Positions 36,484 through 49,697 of a stretch of DNA of 64,000 nt are shown piece after piece (the first letter of the stretch is position 1; every line of letters starts with the position of its first letter). A program made the position numbers and the translations under genes. Under the pieces are notes generated by a model that made no database searches, was not told the origin of the DNA, and saw only the letters and a program-made list of their open reading frames with translations. Origin of the DNA: Oxyruncus cristatus (lineage: Eukaryota; Chordata; Aves; Passeriformes; Cotingidae); the NCBI GenBank assembly GCA_013399855.1, contig VXAY01001001.1:114539-178538 (forward strand), given 5' to 3'.

Positions 36484-37513
36484 CCTTCTACTGAGAAAAA
36501 TATCTTCCTTCACAGTAAGATTGTATATGCTTTATGGTTTTCTAAGGCAGGGAAATTCTCCTCACTTTTGTGAGAAGTGTGGGGCTCTGGGGTCTGACTC
36601 AATGGGAGAGTGTTGTATTTGGATTAAAAGACTAAAAATGGAAAAGAGAGATCAATGACAGCAAGCTGAAATTTTACTGAACAGCTGCCTCCAAATCAGT
36701 CAATGCATGTTGAATCTGAGGATGTTGAATCCCCCTTTGGATTGCAGGCTTAGCCTCTGCTTCAGGGACAGCTAAGCAAGATAGAGCACATATTTAGTTC
36801 AGAAATGGAAGACAAGGCATGGTCTTGCAGTGGAAACAAGGACAAATCTCAATCATTAATACAGGAAATAAAGGCAGCCCTACAACATGAGGGCATTGAT
36901 GGATAGAATTTATATTTATACATTGTAATTTTAAATATGGTCCTAAAGTAATGTACTTCTTCCATCTGCATTTGGAGGCACTTGAAGTTCATAAATGTGA
37001 CTATTTTCAGTCCCAAATATCTCACAAGCCTGAAAATTCTATCTCTGAGCAAATGGAGGAGCACTTCGCTTTTGCTGTGTAGTTTATTGAGCACTTCAAC
37101 ATCTGATTAACAAACAAGTTTTACTGGGATTGGGAAATTAGGCATTCATCCTCTCATTTTTCTCCTCTGTGAGTTTACTCTGAAAAAAGTTCTCAGAGTA
37201 TAACCAACATTTCAGATGAAGTGACATTAGACAAATAAATAAATTCCAGCATAAGAAAATCCCACACTGTTGTAAAATGTCCTAATGGTCACATATCTGG
37301 CTGGGCCTTGCAAGATTTGGCTTCTACTTTTTCATCAGGAGGAGAGACCTCAAAGTTGTAACATCCGGGCAAATGCCCTGTCTCCCAGGAACAGGGCACG
37401 ATGGGTGGAAAGGCAGTGACATTCTGCCACTGTACAGCAAAAAGTAAATTTTTTTTTTCTTTTTTTTTTTAGCTAAGAAGACAACATTAATGGGAATAGG
37501 ACTGTGCAACCCA
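36484..37513. other. No recognised feature; T-rich tract near its end
   Basis: Unassigned AT-rich DNA. A TTTTTTTTTTCTTTTTTTTT run lies at about 37448-37471. It is 43 bp before a CR1 3' end, with no evident link. Confidence 0.5.
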
Positions 37514-37664
37514 ATCATAGAATAGAATCGTAATATGGCTTGGGTTGAAAGGAACCCAAAGACCATCCAGTTTCAATCCCCCCTGCCATAGGCAGGGACA
37601 CATTCCACTAGACCTGGTTGCTCAGACCCCCATCCAACCTGGCCTTGAACACTTCCAGGGATGG
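37514..37664 (-). mobile_element. CR1 LINE 3' end fragment
   Basis: The + strand begins ATCATAGAATAGAATCGTAA and continues with GGGTTGAAAGGAACCCAAAG, a CCATAGGCAGGGACACATTC block and GGCCTTGAACACTTCCAGGG. About 150 bp of a CR1 3' end in - orientation. Confidence 0.92.
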
Positions 37665-40600
37665 AGCTAGTTAGGGAAGGGAGAGAACTGGCATTTCTTC
37701 CTACCCCTTTCTTCTGCAAAGGGAAAAAAGTTGGAACACTTAATCTACTCTGCAGCGGTAAAGAAAATTGGCCAAGACATGTTGTCTGGCAACAAAACCA
37801 TGGTGTAAATCTGTGGAGCAAGACTTCTCACACAAAACCAGGATGGTCTCATCTGTGGTGTCTACTGAGGGCATCACTGACTTATACCATTTGCCTTGTC
37901 ACATGCAGGTATCATTCAAAGAAATTTTAGATGTATTTGTCAAAACTGTTCTAGAGAAAATAGTAACAGTTAAACCTTATGGCTAAACGCATGGTTGTGT
38001 TTGAGAGCATTCCTTGGCCCAGTATAATTTACCCATCTTTGACAAAGACCCTTACTTTCAGAGCAATTTGTTCTCCAAGAAACAGAGATCAAAATATATA
38101 AAGTTTGAGAATCTCCATCAATATTTTTAGGTCACAACAAGGGGAAAATAAGCTTTCTGGAGCATTTGTATGTTAGGGCCTCTTTTATTGGAGGCAGAAT
38201 ATGGGTATGGAGGCATTAAATCCTACCCACAATTTTAGTAGTGGCTAGAAAAAGGAAATGTCTGTCAAAAAAAAAGGTTCCTCCTTAAAGTTTATTATTT
38301 TATTTTGGTCTGTAGCTTTTTCAGCATTAAATCTCATTTGGCAGGGAGAAGTGCCTTCTCACAGATGTACATTTTATAATACGCATTTCAAGGATGCAAG
38401 GACTAAAGGAAAACATTTCTGTCTTAAGTGCACTCATCTCTCAAATGACCAGTCAGCATATGTAGACAGAATATTCAGTTACTGTAATTTAGTACACTAG
38501 AACATAGAGTACTGAGAAGCAGAAGTCAATAAGAATATTTAATAAACAGGAGCAGAACAGGAAGACTACACTGAATTATCGCCAGCTTGTTATCCTTACG
38601 GGTCCTATTCTATCCAATTTACTCTCCTTAAAAACTAATTTTCCTTTATTTCAGTTAGGCACTCAACCTTCTCCACCATTCACAACAATTGCCTCTTCAG
38701 GAAATAGACAGGGGAAATATAGAAAAACATAGTCAGGCTGAGGAGGAATAATGTATCCGAAGCAAAGACTGCAATTGCAGAAGAGGAGACAGAGCCACTC
38801 ATCCTTAGACCAGGGGCTGCTGCTGGAAGCTTTCTGGGGCTCACAGCACTCTGCATTTTGTACAGCTTACTGATGGGTTCATAGAGAAGTGACCTACCTC
38901 CTCCCTTTCCTTTTTTTCCTTTTTTTGTCATAATTGGCTTTTCTTTAAGCAAGTTGCTACTGTGCTAATTGCTTTGAGCTGGGAAGGACCAGAAAAGACA
39001 ATTTCAGAAACATCAACAAAAAAGCCACCTCAAAATAAAGAATAATATTTTGGGTCCATCCTGTGGGCTCAGTGCCACAATGTCAACCTTACTCAGTTCC
39101 TTGACTTCCATGTTCTCCCTAGGGAGTCAACGTTCCTAACAGATGAGGACAAGGGAACTTAGTAGTAATTGCAGCGGGGATTTCTGATCTCAATGACAGC
39201 ATGGGAGGTCATGAAACAGACCTTAGGACCCATCTGTTAAGTCTGGGTTTGGGTTAGAAAAGCAGACAGAAGTACTGTGAATTCAACAACTCTTCATCTC
39301 TTAAATGCCTGACTTGCTTCCCCTGTGGAATTGCTCACCTCTGCCTTTGGGAGGCTGCTCAGACATCTGTGCTGCAAAAAATGGCCCTGCAAGGTTGAAA
39401 CACCAGACAGAAACATCAGAGAAACATTCCTTACTCACCTAAAGACCCAGATAGTAAGGTCATTTTTGCTGTTGCTCTGAAGTGTTCAGTAGATTTAAAC
39501 ACTGACAGGTACTTACCCCCCACAGCACATTTCATATATTCAGAAAAAAAAAAATGTTTTATGCAAAAGGAAGCCAGCCCCAGGATTTAAACTAGCTGCT
39601 CAAATATGTATGGGTCTAACCCAGCCATGCATTTGAACACACATTAAGGAACTGCATGGATAAATACGAATTTTTACTGACAACTGTCACTAAATTATTT
39701 TGAATAGTTATAAAGCCAGAGGCTAAACAATATGCTAAGGTATTTTCTCAAAGATTCGTATGGACCGGTCTCCCTCTCGAAGCTGACTCCCTCAGAGAGA
39801 AATAGGAATTTGTCTGTGAAACAGAAGTACCATATTGGAGTCCTGTGCATTGGGTAGACAATAGTGAATCCTAACTGAGCTGCCCCAAGGAGTCCTCTAA
39901 GGACTGCCACCCCACTTACATAGCACTGAGGGGGTCTCAAGCAGTGTGTGAGTGTGTCCACTTACCTCAGTGGAAACAAGGACCTGGATTTCTCAGTGCC
40001 TCCTAATTATACGTTCAGCGTCGAGGTTTTCTACCTGGTGAATAAGTTTTGTGTATTCAAGTAAATACATAAAATGGGGCATTTTGGAGGTTGCAGTCTT
40101 GCCCTCTCACTATTCATTTGCCTCCTGAAGTAGGGAAAAAAAGTCCCAGGACTCCATGGTAAAGAAAGCAAAGACAGCTCTCCACCCTACATTAGCTGAC
40201 ATTACCCGAAACCTCATTACCTGCTAGTGAAGAACCAGCAATGAGCTTGAGGATATTATATACTCTGGGCTATACATCAGAAGAGTGTTCTGCATCATGA
40301 GACTTCATGCGGCCTAGAGGGAGAGGATTTAATTATTCAGAAGTAACTTTTAAAAAGATCTAGCTCCTTCTGCCTTCAGCAGATCAAGAAGAAGGTCCAC
40401 AGGCTCAAGAGAAACCATGAACCTCCAAAAGAGACAGATCCTAGGGCAGACCTGAGTTTTTAGATGTGTAGCCACTGCTCAAGGAGAAATCTGAAATCTG
40501 AAATCCTGTGCTATGTAGGCAAAGGCTATCCATTTGCTTTTGTGTGTAGGGACAGATGAGAACTGAGATGAAAAATATGTGTGATAACAAAACCTCTACT

Positions 40601-40714
40601 TTCCCCTGACTCACTTCAGCTCCCCATGCTGAGCTGCCTTTGCACAGTAAATGTGTTTTCTTATTGGTTTTATTCACCCACACTCTCCCTTCTATGTGTC
40701 TTTCTTTCTTTGCC

Positions 40715-40735
40715 TTTTTTTTTTTTTTTTTTTTT
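40715..40735. repeat. T21 homopolymer
   Basis: An uninterrupted run of 21 T on the + strand after TTTCTTTCTTTGCC. On the - strand this would be a poly-A tail, but no retroposed body with matching flanks was recognised above it. Confidence 0.9.
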
Positions 40736-42859
40736 ATGAAACGCAGCATTTCCCATTACTTTTCCCTGAGTTCTCACAGAGGTTTTTGTAACCTGTTGCC
40801 CTGACTGACCTGAACTGGAAAGTGAGCTGTGCAATACTTCATGACACGGACATGGAAAAGCGAGCGAACCCAGCTCACACCAAATTGCACATTCACCCCA
40901 AGAGCAAACTTGTCACAGTTTATTTTTCTGTTTCTTTCTCCAACCTCTGCCTTTTTATTAACTCTGGTCAAAAACTCACCCATGCACAAGCCAGCCCAAG
41001 CGCACATCTAACATTGAGGTGCACCTTCTTATATCCAAGAGGATTTTGAACTGCAGTTTTTTTGTAAGGGGAATACTCATCTTTTTGTGGTTCAAGGCTT
41101 TGTTTGACACCAGTGAAGTCAGCTTCAGGAAAAAAAGGTCAGCCTTATGGATCTGAAATTTATCCTTCTACTCTGATGATCAGCAGCACTGGCAATTTTC
41201 TCAATGGCTTCTTGTGGAAATCTGCACTCTAATGCTCACATCGTATGAGTAGACAACAGCTTTTAAATAAATCTAGACATAATAGTATGAGACAGTTATT
41301 GGTTAAAGAGCATCTGCTCTCAATACATAACCCTTATTATAGCTAATAGGACAGACACATGCACACATGATTATGGGGAAGATACATCATGCCAGGACCA
41401 ACAGGTTTCATCTGTTGTTGTCAGGGCTGAAGCTTTTCAAATTTAGCTGTAATAGGACAGAGGTCTCCATGAAGAAAAAAGAAACTCAACTCTCTGTGTC
41501 CCAGCATTTTGTTGTTGAAGGATAAGCAGAGATGCTTGGGCTGTGCCCAGTGCGATCAGGGGTATTTGTTGGGACAAACAGATCAATAAATGATGTATTA
41601 TCAGTCATTCTATAAGGGGAGCAAATGGCATCTATGCTTATCTTTAAAATGAAAAAGGATCTGTATCTCACAGGGACCTTCTCTCCCATGGCTCATCACC
41701 CCTATGGCAAATCCAAGCCACTTCATACAAGAAAAGAAGGAAAGCAGCTACTCACAAACTACTCTTTAGGAAACACTAGGGCTCTATTCACTGACAGCAG
41801 GATTAACGGAAAAAATCCTTGGGTTTACGGTAGATTAGCATTTGGTGTGTGCTAAACTCATCCAACAAACATAAGAGAGATTGTTTTATAGGTGGGAGAA
41901 TTACACTTTTAAAGTTCTGCTGTGTTTCCACTTGCTGGATGTAATTGTCTGCACCTTCAGTCTGCTGCTACCTCACCTCTGCAGGAGAGTCACTAAGCCT
42001 ACACTTGACAGACATAATGATGAGTATGACAGGTTTCATTTTACATAAATATTACATTGAGAAGGGGAACAATCTTGCAGATTTGAAACCTTTGCATGTC
42101 TCTGCTTGTTGAGGTTCAAACCTTTCCATTTTCTACTTTTTTTCCCTTTCTGATTAGATCTTCAGAATCTGGAGTTTGTTCTAGAAGAAAATATACTTTT
42201 TGCTAGAGGAGGATTCTACTGTCATGTTCCAGACAACAATGAAAAACCTTGAGTAGCTTGTGAAAAGGCAAGTTAAATAGTGTTCTGCCTCTGAGAAGAA
42301 TGACTAACTTTGCTTTGAAAGGCTGACCTAAATCAAAGAATGCAAAAAAGGAGAGAAATACAGATCAGTGAGTACGCAGTAACCTGAGCAGTTGTTTGTG
42401 CTGTGATAAAATTGTCAAAATAATGACTTTGATGGTATCTATCTTTTTTTTCTCATATCATGCTTTTTCACAGTTAAGAGTCAGAGAAAGAATGTAATTC
42501 TGTGGCTTTATTTGCTAAAACCTCTTGAACTTTGTCTTAAACTGTAGTGCAGAAAACTAAATTCATTTAAAAGTCTATCATCAGAGAATGAGGATTAAAG
42601 CACATTTAATCAATTCTGATATAATCAGACTAGATTTTAGCCCACTTTCCTAATCCCACAAGGCTTTAGTAAAAACTTTTTCCGAGTCAGCACAAGGCAC
42701 AACGCTCTGGGGCTTTAACAAACAAGAAACTTCATCTCTTAACCTCTCAATGTCTGCACTGAAAGAGTTTAGTGATGGAAGAGCTCTGATGCTGAGCACC
42801 CAAATTTTCCTGGGCAGTTTCCAAGACAGTATTGGTTGATCTAAAGAAAGATAGAGATG

Positions 42860-42878
42860 CACACACACACACACACAC
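42860..42878. repeat. (CA)n microsatellite
   Basis: About nine and a half uninterrupted CA units between GATG and GCAAATG. A short dinucleotide repeat. Confidence 0.95.
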
Positions 42879-44421
42879 GCAAATGAGTTGGACTTTGCAA
42901 AGCTGCTTTGCAAACAATGATTTAACTATGCACAAGTGGAAATATAAATGGTCTCCTAACACAACAGACAATCTGGCAGGTTTAAATTGGTTAGGAGCTG
43001 AGATTAGCTCTGCAGAAATACAGACAGATGCAAACAAATGCCAGCTGACTGTGCATTGCTGTGTATTGATACAAACATATTTGCAAATTCATACACTTTA
43101 TGGAGCCAGACACAGGATTATTATTGCTTGCTTGCAACAGAAAATAATAAATGTCAGTTCATGTGAGTACATAAAGCATAAACAAATGTGCTCTTTGGAG
43201 GGTTATATTCTGACTTCCTTATTATATTCCTCCATTTTAACAATAATTAACTGAGGAAAAACCTTTAAGTTGCATCCAGTCTCTGGCTTTCTCCAGTTCT
43301 TATCCAGGTAAAGTCATCTTGCAAAGTTATGAGCACCGTTTGCAAAAGCATTAAGAGAATGAGTGACTTCAATGACTTTCTCAGAAGGGGTATAGCCTCT
43401 CAGCCTTAATGGTATTACAGCTCTCACATAACCTCCAAGTTGCCAGTCACTCTGAGCTACATTGGGCCCAGGATCCCTCTGTGATACTTCATTCCATCAG
43501 TCCAAAACCTCCCTGCCCCTTTCACATGGAGAATTTCGACATCTAGGTAATATTTGCAATATCCTTTGAGGATTGACCATGAATGATTGACATGAAAACA
43601 CAGCAAGCCTTTCTCATTGTTCCAAAACGAAAGCAGTTTCACAGCTCCCCCCTCATTTTTACACTAAAAGTTTCTAATTTTATTCGTTTCCCACGGAGAA
43701 ACTATTTAATAATCCAAATGAGAACATTTAAATTTTTAAGAGACTTCCTTCTCTCCCTTAGGACAAAGACTTTCACATTTAAGCATTTAGCAGATCAAAA
43801 GTGTTTCACTTCCATGTGTGATGCGCTGTCCCATAAGGAATACTGCAGTTTTCAAAACGTGAGATAGCCCAGCCCCCTCCCTGTTATACGTTTTCCTCCA
43901 CAGTGTGAAAATTGTGGGGTTTTACTTCCATTGGGGAAAGATTTTTCTCTGAACTGGACAAATGGAAATTCCAGACATCCAAGTAAGTCTTTCAAATTCA
44001 GTCAAGTCACACTGATTTGTAAGGTGTTTTCTATGATACAGGGATTGGATACAAACATCATTTTAAGCTCATCTGTTCCCTCCAGAGAATCAGTGAACCT
44101 TGGTTTCCACAGATATGCCCAAAATCACTCACCACCAGTCAGTTTTTGAGGTGAAAATAAGTTTGGGGTTTAGGATCCTTTGGTTATGCTTTTCTCATGC
44201 AACAAAGTGATGGAAAAATATATCAAGAATTTTACAGGCCACTTAAGTTCACTTAGTTTCACCTAAATTGCACCTCCACTCCAACAGCACTGTCTGCATC
44301 ATGCCATGCTGCACTGATAAGTGTGACAGCACTCACTTTTACTGTCACATGTATCAAAACCACCCCCCATGTTCTCCCATATTTTAATTGTGAATTACGT
44401 GTCCTGCTGCCCTGAAAGTGG

Positions 44422-44507
44422 CTGAAGGTTGGAGTAGATGACCAGCCTGAGGGGGACTGGGGACTTGATGATCTTTAAAGGTAAGTTCCAACCCAGACTA
44501 TTCTGTG
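44422..44507 (+). mobile_element. Short CR1 3' tail fragment
   Basis: Text such as AGGTTGGAGTAGATGACC and then GGGACTTGATGATCTTTAAA with GTTCCAACCCAGACTATTCT matches the last part of a CR1 3' end in + orientation. The 'rgatgatc' motif appears twice, suggesting a small internal duplication or two overlapping tails. Strongly truncated. Confidence 0.7.
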
Positions 44508-44883
44508 AAAGTCACCGTGCTGTCAGGGGTTGTGTGTCTGGTAGTAGCATGTCGTGTCCCTTGGAAAGCCCAGCATAATGAGGAAAAAGCCCATGTTTTT
44601 GACTGTGCTTCCAATCCCACGTACCCTGATTTAAGCTTTTTGGAAACTCAGGTGTGAAAACCTGGTTCCAGAAAAGTCAGTTGGAGCTTTGCAATTGAAT
44701 GCCACAGGGACAATATTCTTGTCTGAAAATCTGCCAAGAGGTATTTTGCCTTAGCCACGGATAGGAATTAATTTTGCATCGTGTTTTATTAAAGAAGCCT
44801 AAGTGTTGAACAGGCCCAACTGAGGCACAATATTTATCTGTAGGGACCGTATGGTTGTGTCTGTGCCCCTCCAGCCTCTCATC

Positions 44884-45367
44884 TCATAGAATCACAAAAT
44901 CATGGAATGTTTTGCGTTGGAAGAGACTTTAAAGATCATCTAGTCCGAAATCCCTGCCATGGCAGGGACACCTTCCACTAGATCAGTTTGCTCAGAACAT
45001 CACCCAGCCTGGCCTTGAGCACTTACAAGGATGGGGCATCCACAACTCATCTGGGCAACCTGTTCCAGTGCCTCACCACCCTCACGATAAAGATTTTCTT
45101 CCTTATATCTCATCTAAACCTATCCTGTTTCATCTTAAAGCCATTGCTCTAGTCCTATCCCTCCATGCCCTTGTCAAAAGTCCCTCTTCAGCTCTCTTTT
45201 TGCCCCCTTTAGATATTGGAAGGTTCTCTAAGTTCTATCCAGAGCCTTCTCTCCTCCAGGCTCAACAACCCCCACTCTCTCAGCCTGTCTTCAAAGAAGT
45301 GCTCCACCCCTCTGATTTTTTCCTCTGGACTTGATCCAACAGATTTCTTGTGTTGGGGCCCAGAGGT
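44884..45367 (-). mobile_element. CR1 LINE 3' part
   Basis: About 480 bp. The + strand starts TCATAGAATCACAAAATCAT and runs through GCCATGGCAGGGACACCTTC, GGCCTTGAGCACTTACAAGG, CTCCAGGCTCAACAACCCCC and TCAGCCTGTCTTCAAAGAAG. This is the CR1 3' untranslated end followed, on the - strand, by the decayed last codons of ORF2. It ends where the CR1-like text stops near CAGAGGTAGG. The CR1 tail at 44422-44507 points the other way, so the two are separate insertions. Confidence 0.94.
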
Positions 45368-48300
45368 AGGCATAGTACAAGGCAAGAGCCAATGAAGAGG
45401 AAAAGCTGAGGATAGCTCACTGGCCCCTTTTCAGAGCCTTTCCCAGAGTGAGGGTAAGGATTTCCCCGCTCAAATTTATTTTTCCAGTTCCTTGTGCATG
45501 TTCCACAATGCTTATGAGAAGTCCCTCTGAGCAACAACTAGAATTTGAGCTTTGATGGCAAGCGTGCAACCATGGCACTTCAGACACACCTGTCTCCTGA
45601 GGGCAAGAATGAGTCCTTGACGGATTGCATTCCTCCAGCCCCCGATACAGGTCACACAACAGTGCAGGGCAGTGGTAGGGCAGCATCTAACAAGGACCCC
45701 AAGGCTGCAGCAAAGGGTGGGTGGCCACCGCGGCCAAGGCACACAACCCACCACTGCTGGTCAGCTGAGCCGTGGTAATTCCAGAGTGGCAAATGTTTCC
45801 CTGCTCTCCGCTGACCTGTTGTTGGCTGCTTTGATAAACCTGAAGCTTTGTGTTTAACGGCAGGTAACACTCAGGGAGAGTGAGCAAAGGCATACGAGAT
45901 CCTTCGAAAGAGCACGCTAGAGGCAGTCTTTAATTGCTGCAGCTCACCACTTCAGAAACAGTTATTCCAAGCTCTGCTTTCCTCCCTTACACACTTTCTA
46001 AATGAAAGTAAATCCAGTGAATCCAATCAGGTTAGTTTATGCAATTTAGAGAAGATCTCGTTCTATTTTTATTGCTCTTCTTTTATTTTGTTTCCTCTTC
46101 ATTTTTAATTAGAGTGTAAAAAATGAAACCTGTTTTTTATTAAATTCTTATTTATGGAAATTGCTCCAAACCATGCACAGAGAAGCACTGTGTGATTGTT
46201 CATTTTACTGTGGTTATAAATATTGTATTAAATTACATATGACACAGAGAATAGTCAGAAATTTTTAAAAGTAGGTTTAAAAAAATCAGGGTAGGCAATT
46301 GTCATCTCTATACTGTGCTGACAACAAATACTCATCAGAACAGGACAAAGGGTTAAGAAATAATGACAAAAGACAAATAAAACCTTACAGAGGATTAAAT
46401 TGAATCCCTCCTTTAAAGAAAACTGGAGGATAGAGCTGTTTCTGGATGCCACCTAGGAACAGAGTTTGATCTGATAAAAACCAACATAGTTAAAAATATA
46501 TAGAAAGAAAATCCCATGCAAAACAGGCATTCGGGCAGCTCCAGTCTGTTACCCAGGTTAGTGACAGACTTTATGCATGACGTTAATAACATAAAAACAT
46601 CACAGGTAACTAAGCAGCACTGAGCAGCATCCAAAGGAAAGCTTACACAGCAATTTTCCCTGTGCAGGAAGAGCTGCTTGCCTGAGCTAGATTTCTTCTG
46701 CAATAAAATTTAGATATATAAGAAAAGTCAAAACACCTCAGGGTTGTGGCTGATCACCTGGAGCCCTGGATATTAATGTCAATGACGGTTTTTTCTGTTA
46801 GTCTTTCCCTTGTTTTTGTTCCCTTGTCTGTAAAATACGATGTTTCCTACCTTACTGAGAGCTGGTGATGCCTGTGAGGTGATCAGATACCACAGAATAG
46901 AGATCATACAAAAAAAAGGGTCAGCTCACTTGCAGCTTGAGGGTGGCTCTCAGGGTCAGCACTTTCTATTGACTGCCACTCCACTTCCCAGTCCTTCACA
47001 GGTCCCTCATTACACCTTAGTAATGCTGGTAAAGGAATAATTTTTCCCTGGGCATGTCTAGAGATATCCATATATTTAATCTGTCTTTGCTACATTATCT
47101 CTGCATCCTAGTGTGTCTCAGCACAGAATATACCTGTACTTGAACGCCTGTAAATCCTTAAATCCCAGTAAATTCCTCAATTGCAAATTCACAGTAAAGC
47201 TACTTACAAATCTTGGACTTGGTTCTCCTTTCACTTGCAGCAGTTTCTCCACCCATTAAACGTACTCCTCCTTTACTACTGTGAGATAAAATGTGGTTTT
47301 ATTTTCCAGATCAGATTCTCTACGTGAGATTCCTACACAGAAATGTTTTTTTCCCTGAAAATTTGTATTCCCGGGAGTCACATGAAGCAGCAGGTGAGAC
47401 ACCAGTTCAACACAAGAGGGTCAGTCATAGCAGTTGACGACCAAAGCAGCTGGTATACTTTTACCTGCCACAAGGTAACAGAGAAGAGAAAATTCCAGTG
47501 CCTTGTTTACCAGTGGTATCATAGAGACGTCACAGGGATGTCACTGCTGCACAAACCACTCCTTAAGGGCTGGGTGACTGACTCTGTCCCCAGGGCTGCA
47601 GTGGTTGCTTCACGACCACATCCTAAGCTGCATCCTGCTCTCCTCAATGCCCTTTCTTCAGAAGGGGAACTCAGGAAAAAAATGACCTTTTTGGAGTCCT
47701 ACCCAGGAGATTGCTATGCCCTGGTCAATAGACAAACTCCCACAGACATGCAGAACCTCCTTGGGCAGTTTGCATGTCTTGTCATGGAAGGTGCTGTTGT
47801 CTTCATGAGAACCAGTCAGGATTAAATCATCTGCAGTGTGGTGAGCATTAGGTAGGAAGATGTGACAGTTTTATCCCCATATGTCAATTGCCGAAGTGTA
47901 AGTTTCATAACAAGAACAATTTCAATAAACTGTGGGGAAAAAAGAAAATGTCAATTCTATCCAGATTAGATATGTGTAACTCTAGATGTTTCTTAACTAT
48001 ATGAAGGTGTATGGATAATAAGCAGTTTATATGCCATGAAAAACATGAAACAAGTTGTCCAACTTGGAAAACTCAAGACTTTTTATAGCACGTGAAGCAT
48101 GAAGTATCTTCTGCACCTGTATATACATATATATACATATGAAGCCTACATATATATATATGAAGCTTGAACAAAATCTGCTGATTTTTTTCTTTACAGC
48201 TCCTAAAAAACATCAGCTATTGCAGAATGTCACTGGTGAAAATACGAGCATATGTATGAAATTGATTTAATGCCAGCTAAAGGAACATTAATCTATCTGC

Positions 48301-49638
48301 AAATTTTCACTGCAGGGACATGGTGCAGTAAATTTCTGCAAGTCTAACGCTGGAGTTGATATCACATGATATATGACACTTTCATTTGGAAAAGAAAAGA
48401 AAACTTTTCTTCAAAACCCTAATTGACTCATATATTTCTGGCTACAAATTGTACTGGATAATAAAGGCAATAAGTATAGCAAGTAAACCCATATTTTTCA
48501 AACACACTGAAAGATATACAATTAAGCTACCCAGCTCACTGTATTCTCTTCATTCCCTTTATAATAACTGGGAGTTAACATTCTTAATTCACATTGATTT
48601 CCTCCATGGATTTTTTTGGTTACTAACACACAAGCAGAACAAAAAGAAAAAGCCTGTGCTTCCAAGAAATCCTTCAAAGTGTACTCGAGAAACAGACTGC
48701 CTCATGGGATGTTCTGTAGTGATTCCAGGTTTTCCCAGGGAAGATCATGGGACTGCACTATCACCCCTTAGCAAGAATCCAGTCTAGAGTGGTTTTCTTT
48801 TACTATGTTTTGTATAACTTAATACTTTACTATGAAATTGTATAGTTAAGGGAGTAACCACAGTTACTTCAGGTGCTCCAGAGGTATGCAGGGATAAGCA
48901 CTTCACACAAAACAGTTCACCAAAAAAAGGTGTTGGTTTCTCATCCCCATTTCACTACATCAAGGTCAGAGCTTTGGATCAGTGGATGGGGACACAGTGC
49001 TGCTCTTTCAGAGTCAGCAAACCACCAGTCAAGCCTCACTGCTGGAAGGTGGCAGCTCACAGTAGAGATGGTAAAAACCAGCTTCAAACCCCTCTGTTAG
49101 ATCTGCTTCACTGACTGGTATGTAAATGATTTGGCTGCTCACTTGTACAGGGTCAGACATCAAGGGTAAATGCCTTTTTTCTGCCTGATTCAGACCAAGG
49201 ATCATTGCTCTGAATTTGAACATTATCTTATGCCATTAGGCAATCTGATAGGCAGCATGTCCCTATTTTCTTTGGCAGAGTTATTTGTCTTACTGCAGGA
49301 AAGAATTGTTCTTTACTGCATCATTTCCCTTTTCAACAAAGATAGGAAACAAGAAGCATCTGCAGGAGCAGCCACTTGTGCCAGAAGCTACTTAACATCT
49401 TCAGAAACAGTACTGACCTTTTGGTCTGAGCTTGCTTTATATCCCAGTGACAGTGTAGCTAACACCCCTTATATACAACTACCTCTCTGATTTCTACCAG
49501 CATTTCAGCTGTTCCAACAGGAATTCTCCTTCCGCCTTTCTCTACAGACATGTACACACATACATAGACCCCAGATGCCCAAACACAGAGATGAGCTACT
49601 CTTAGAGACAGCTGGCCTTGCAGCTGGGCGTACTTTGT
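45368..49638. other. Unassigned DNA with a CpG-bearing patch at 45600-45920
   Basis: No gene recognised. The part at 45600-45920 holds clustered CpGs, for example in CCACCGCGGCCAAGG, unusual for this window. It is followed at 46060-46250 by very AT-rich sequence. The 160-codon frame at 47343-47825 (+) has no recognised domains. A (TA)n cluster lies at 48119-48165. Confidence 0.4.
48119..48165. repeat. (TA)n cluster
   Basis: TATATACATATATATACATA and CATATATATATATGAAG flank a short TGAAGCCTA spacer, so ATATGAAGC occurs twice. A simple repeat. Confidence 0.85.
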
Positions 49639-49697
49639 TCATAGAATCACAGGATGGTTTGGGTTGGGAGGGTCTTTAGAGATCACCTAGTTCATGA
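49639..49697 (-). mobile_element. CR1 3' terminal fragment (~59 bp)
   Basis: TCATAGAATCACAGGATGGT followed by TTTGGGTTGGGAGGGTCTTT and AGATCACCTAGTTCA is the reverse complement of the last 60 bp of a CR1. It stops abruptly at 49697, an extreme 5' truncation. Confidence 0.88.

Larger units (their letters stand above)
37665..44421. other. Mostly unassigned DNA (6.7 kb)
   Basis: No gene and no transposon recognised. Simple repeats are a T21 run at 40715-40735 and a (CA)n run at 42860-42878, listed separately. Open frames of up to 140 codons (42832-43254) have no recognised family. The 140-codon one crosses the (CA)n run and is likely chance. Confidence 0.45.

Noticed and set aside
42832..43254. 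140-codon frame on the + strand
   Set aside because: It includes a (CA)n run read as His-Thr repeats and has no recognised protein content.
47343..47825. 160-codon open frame on the + strand
   Set aside because: No recognised domain. About this many frames of such length are expected by chance in six frames of 64 kb, and there is no promoter or splice evidence.
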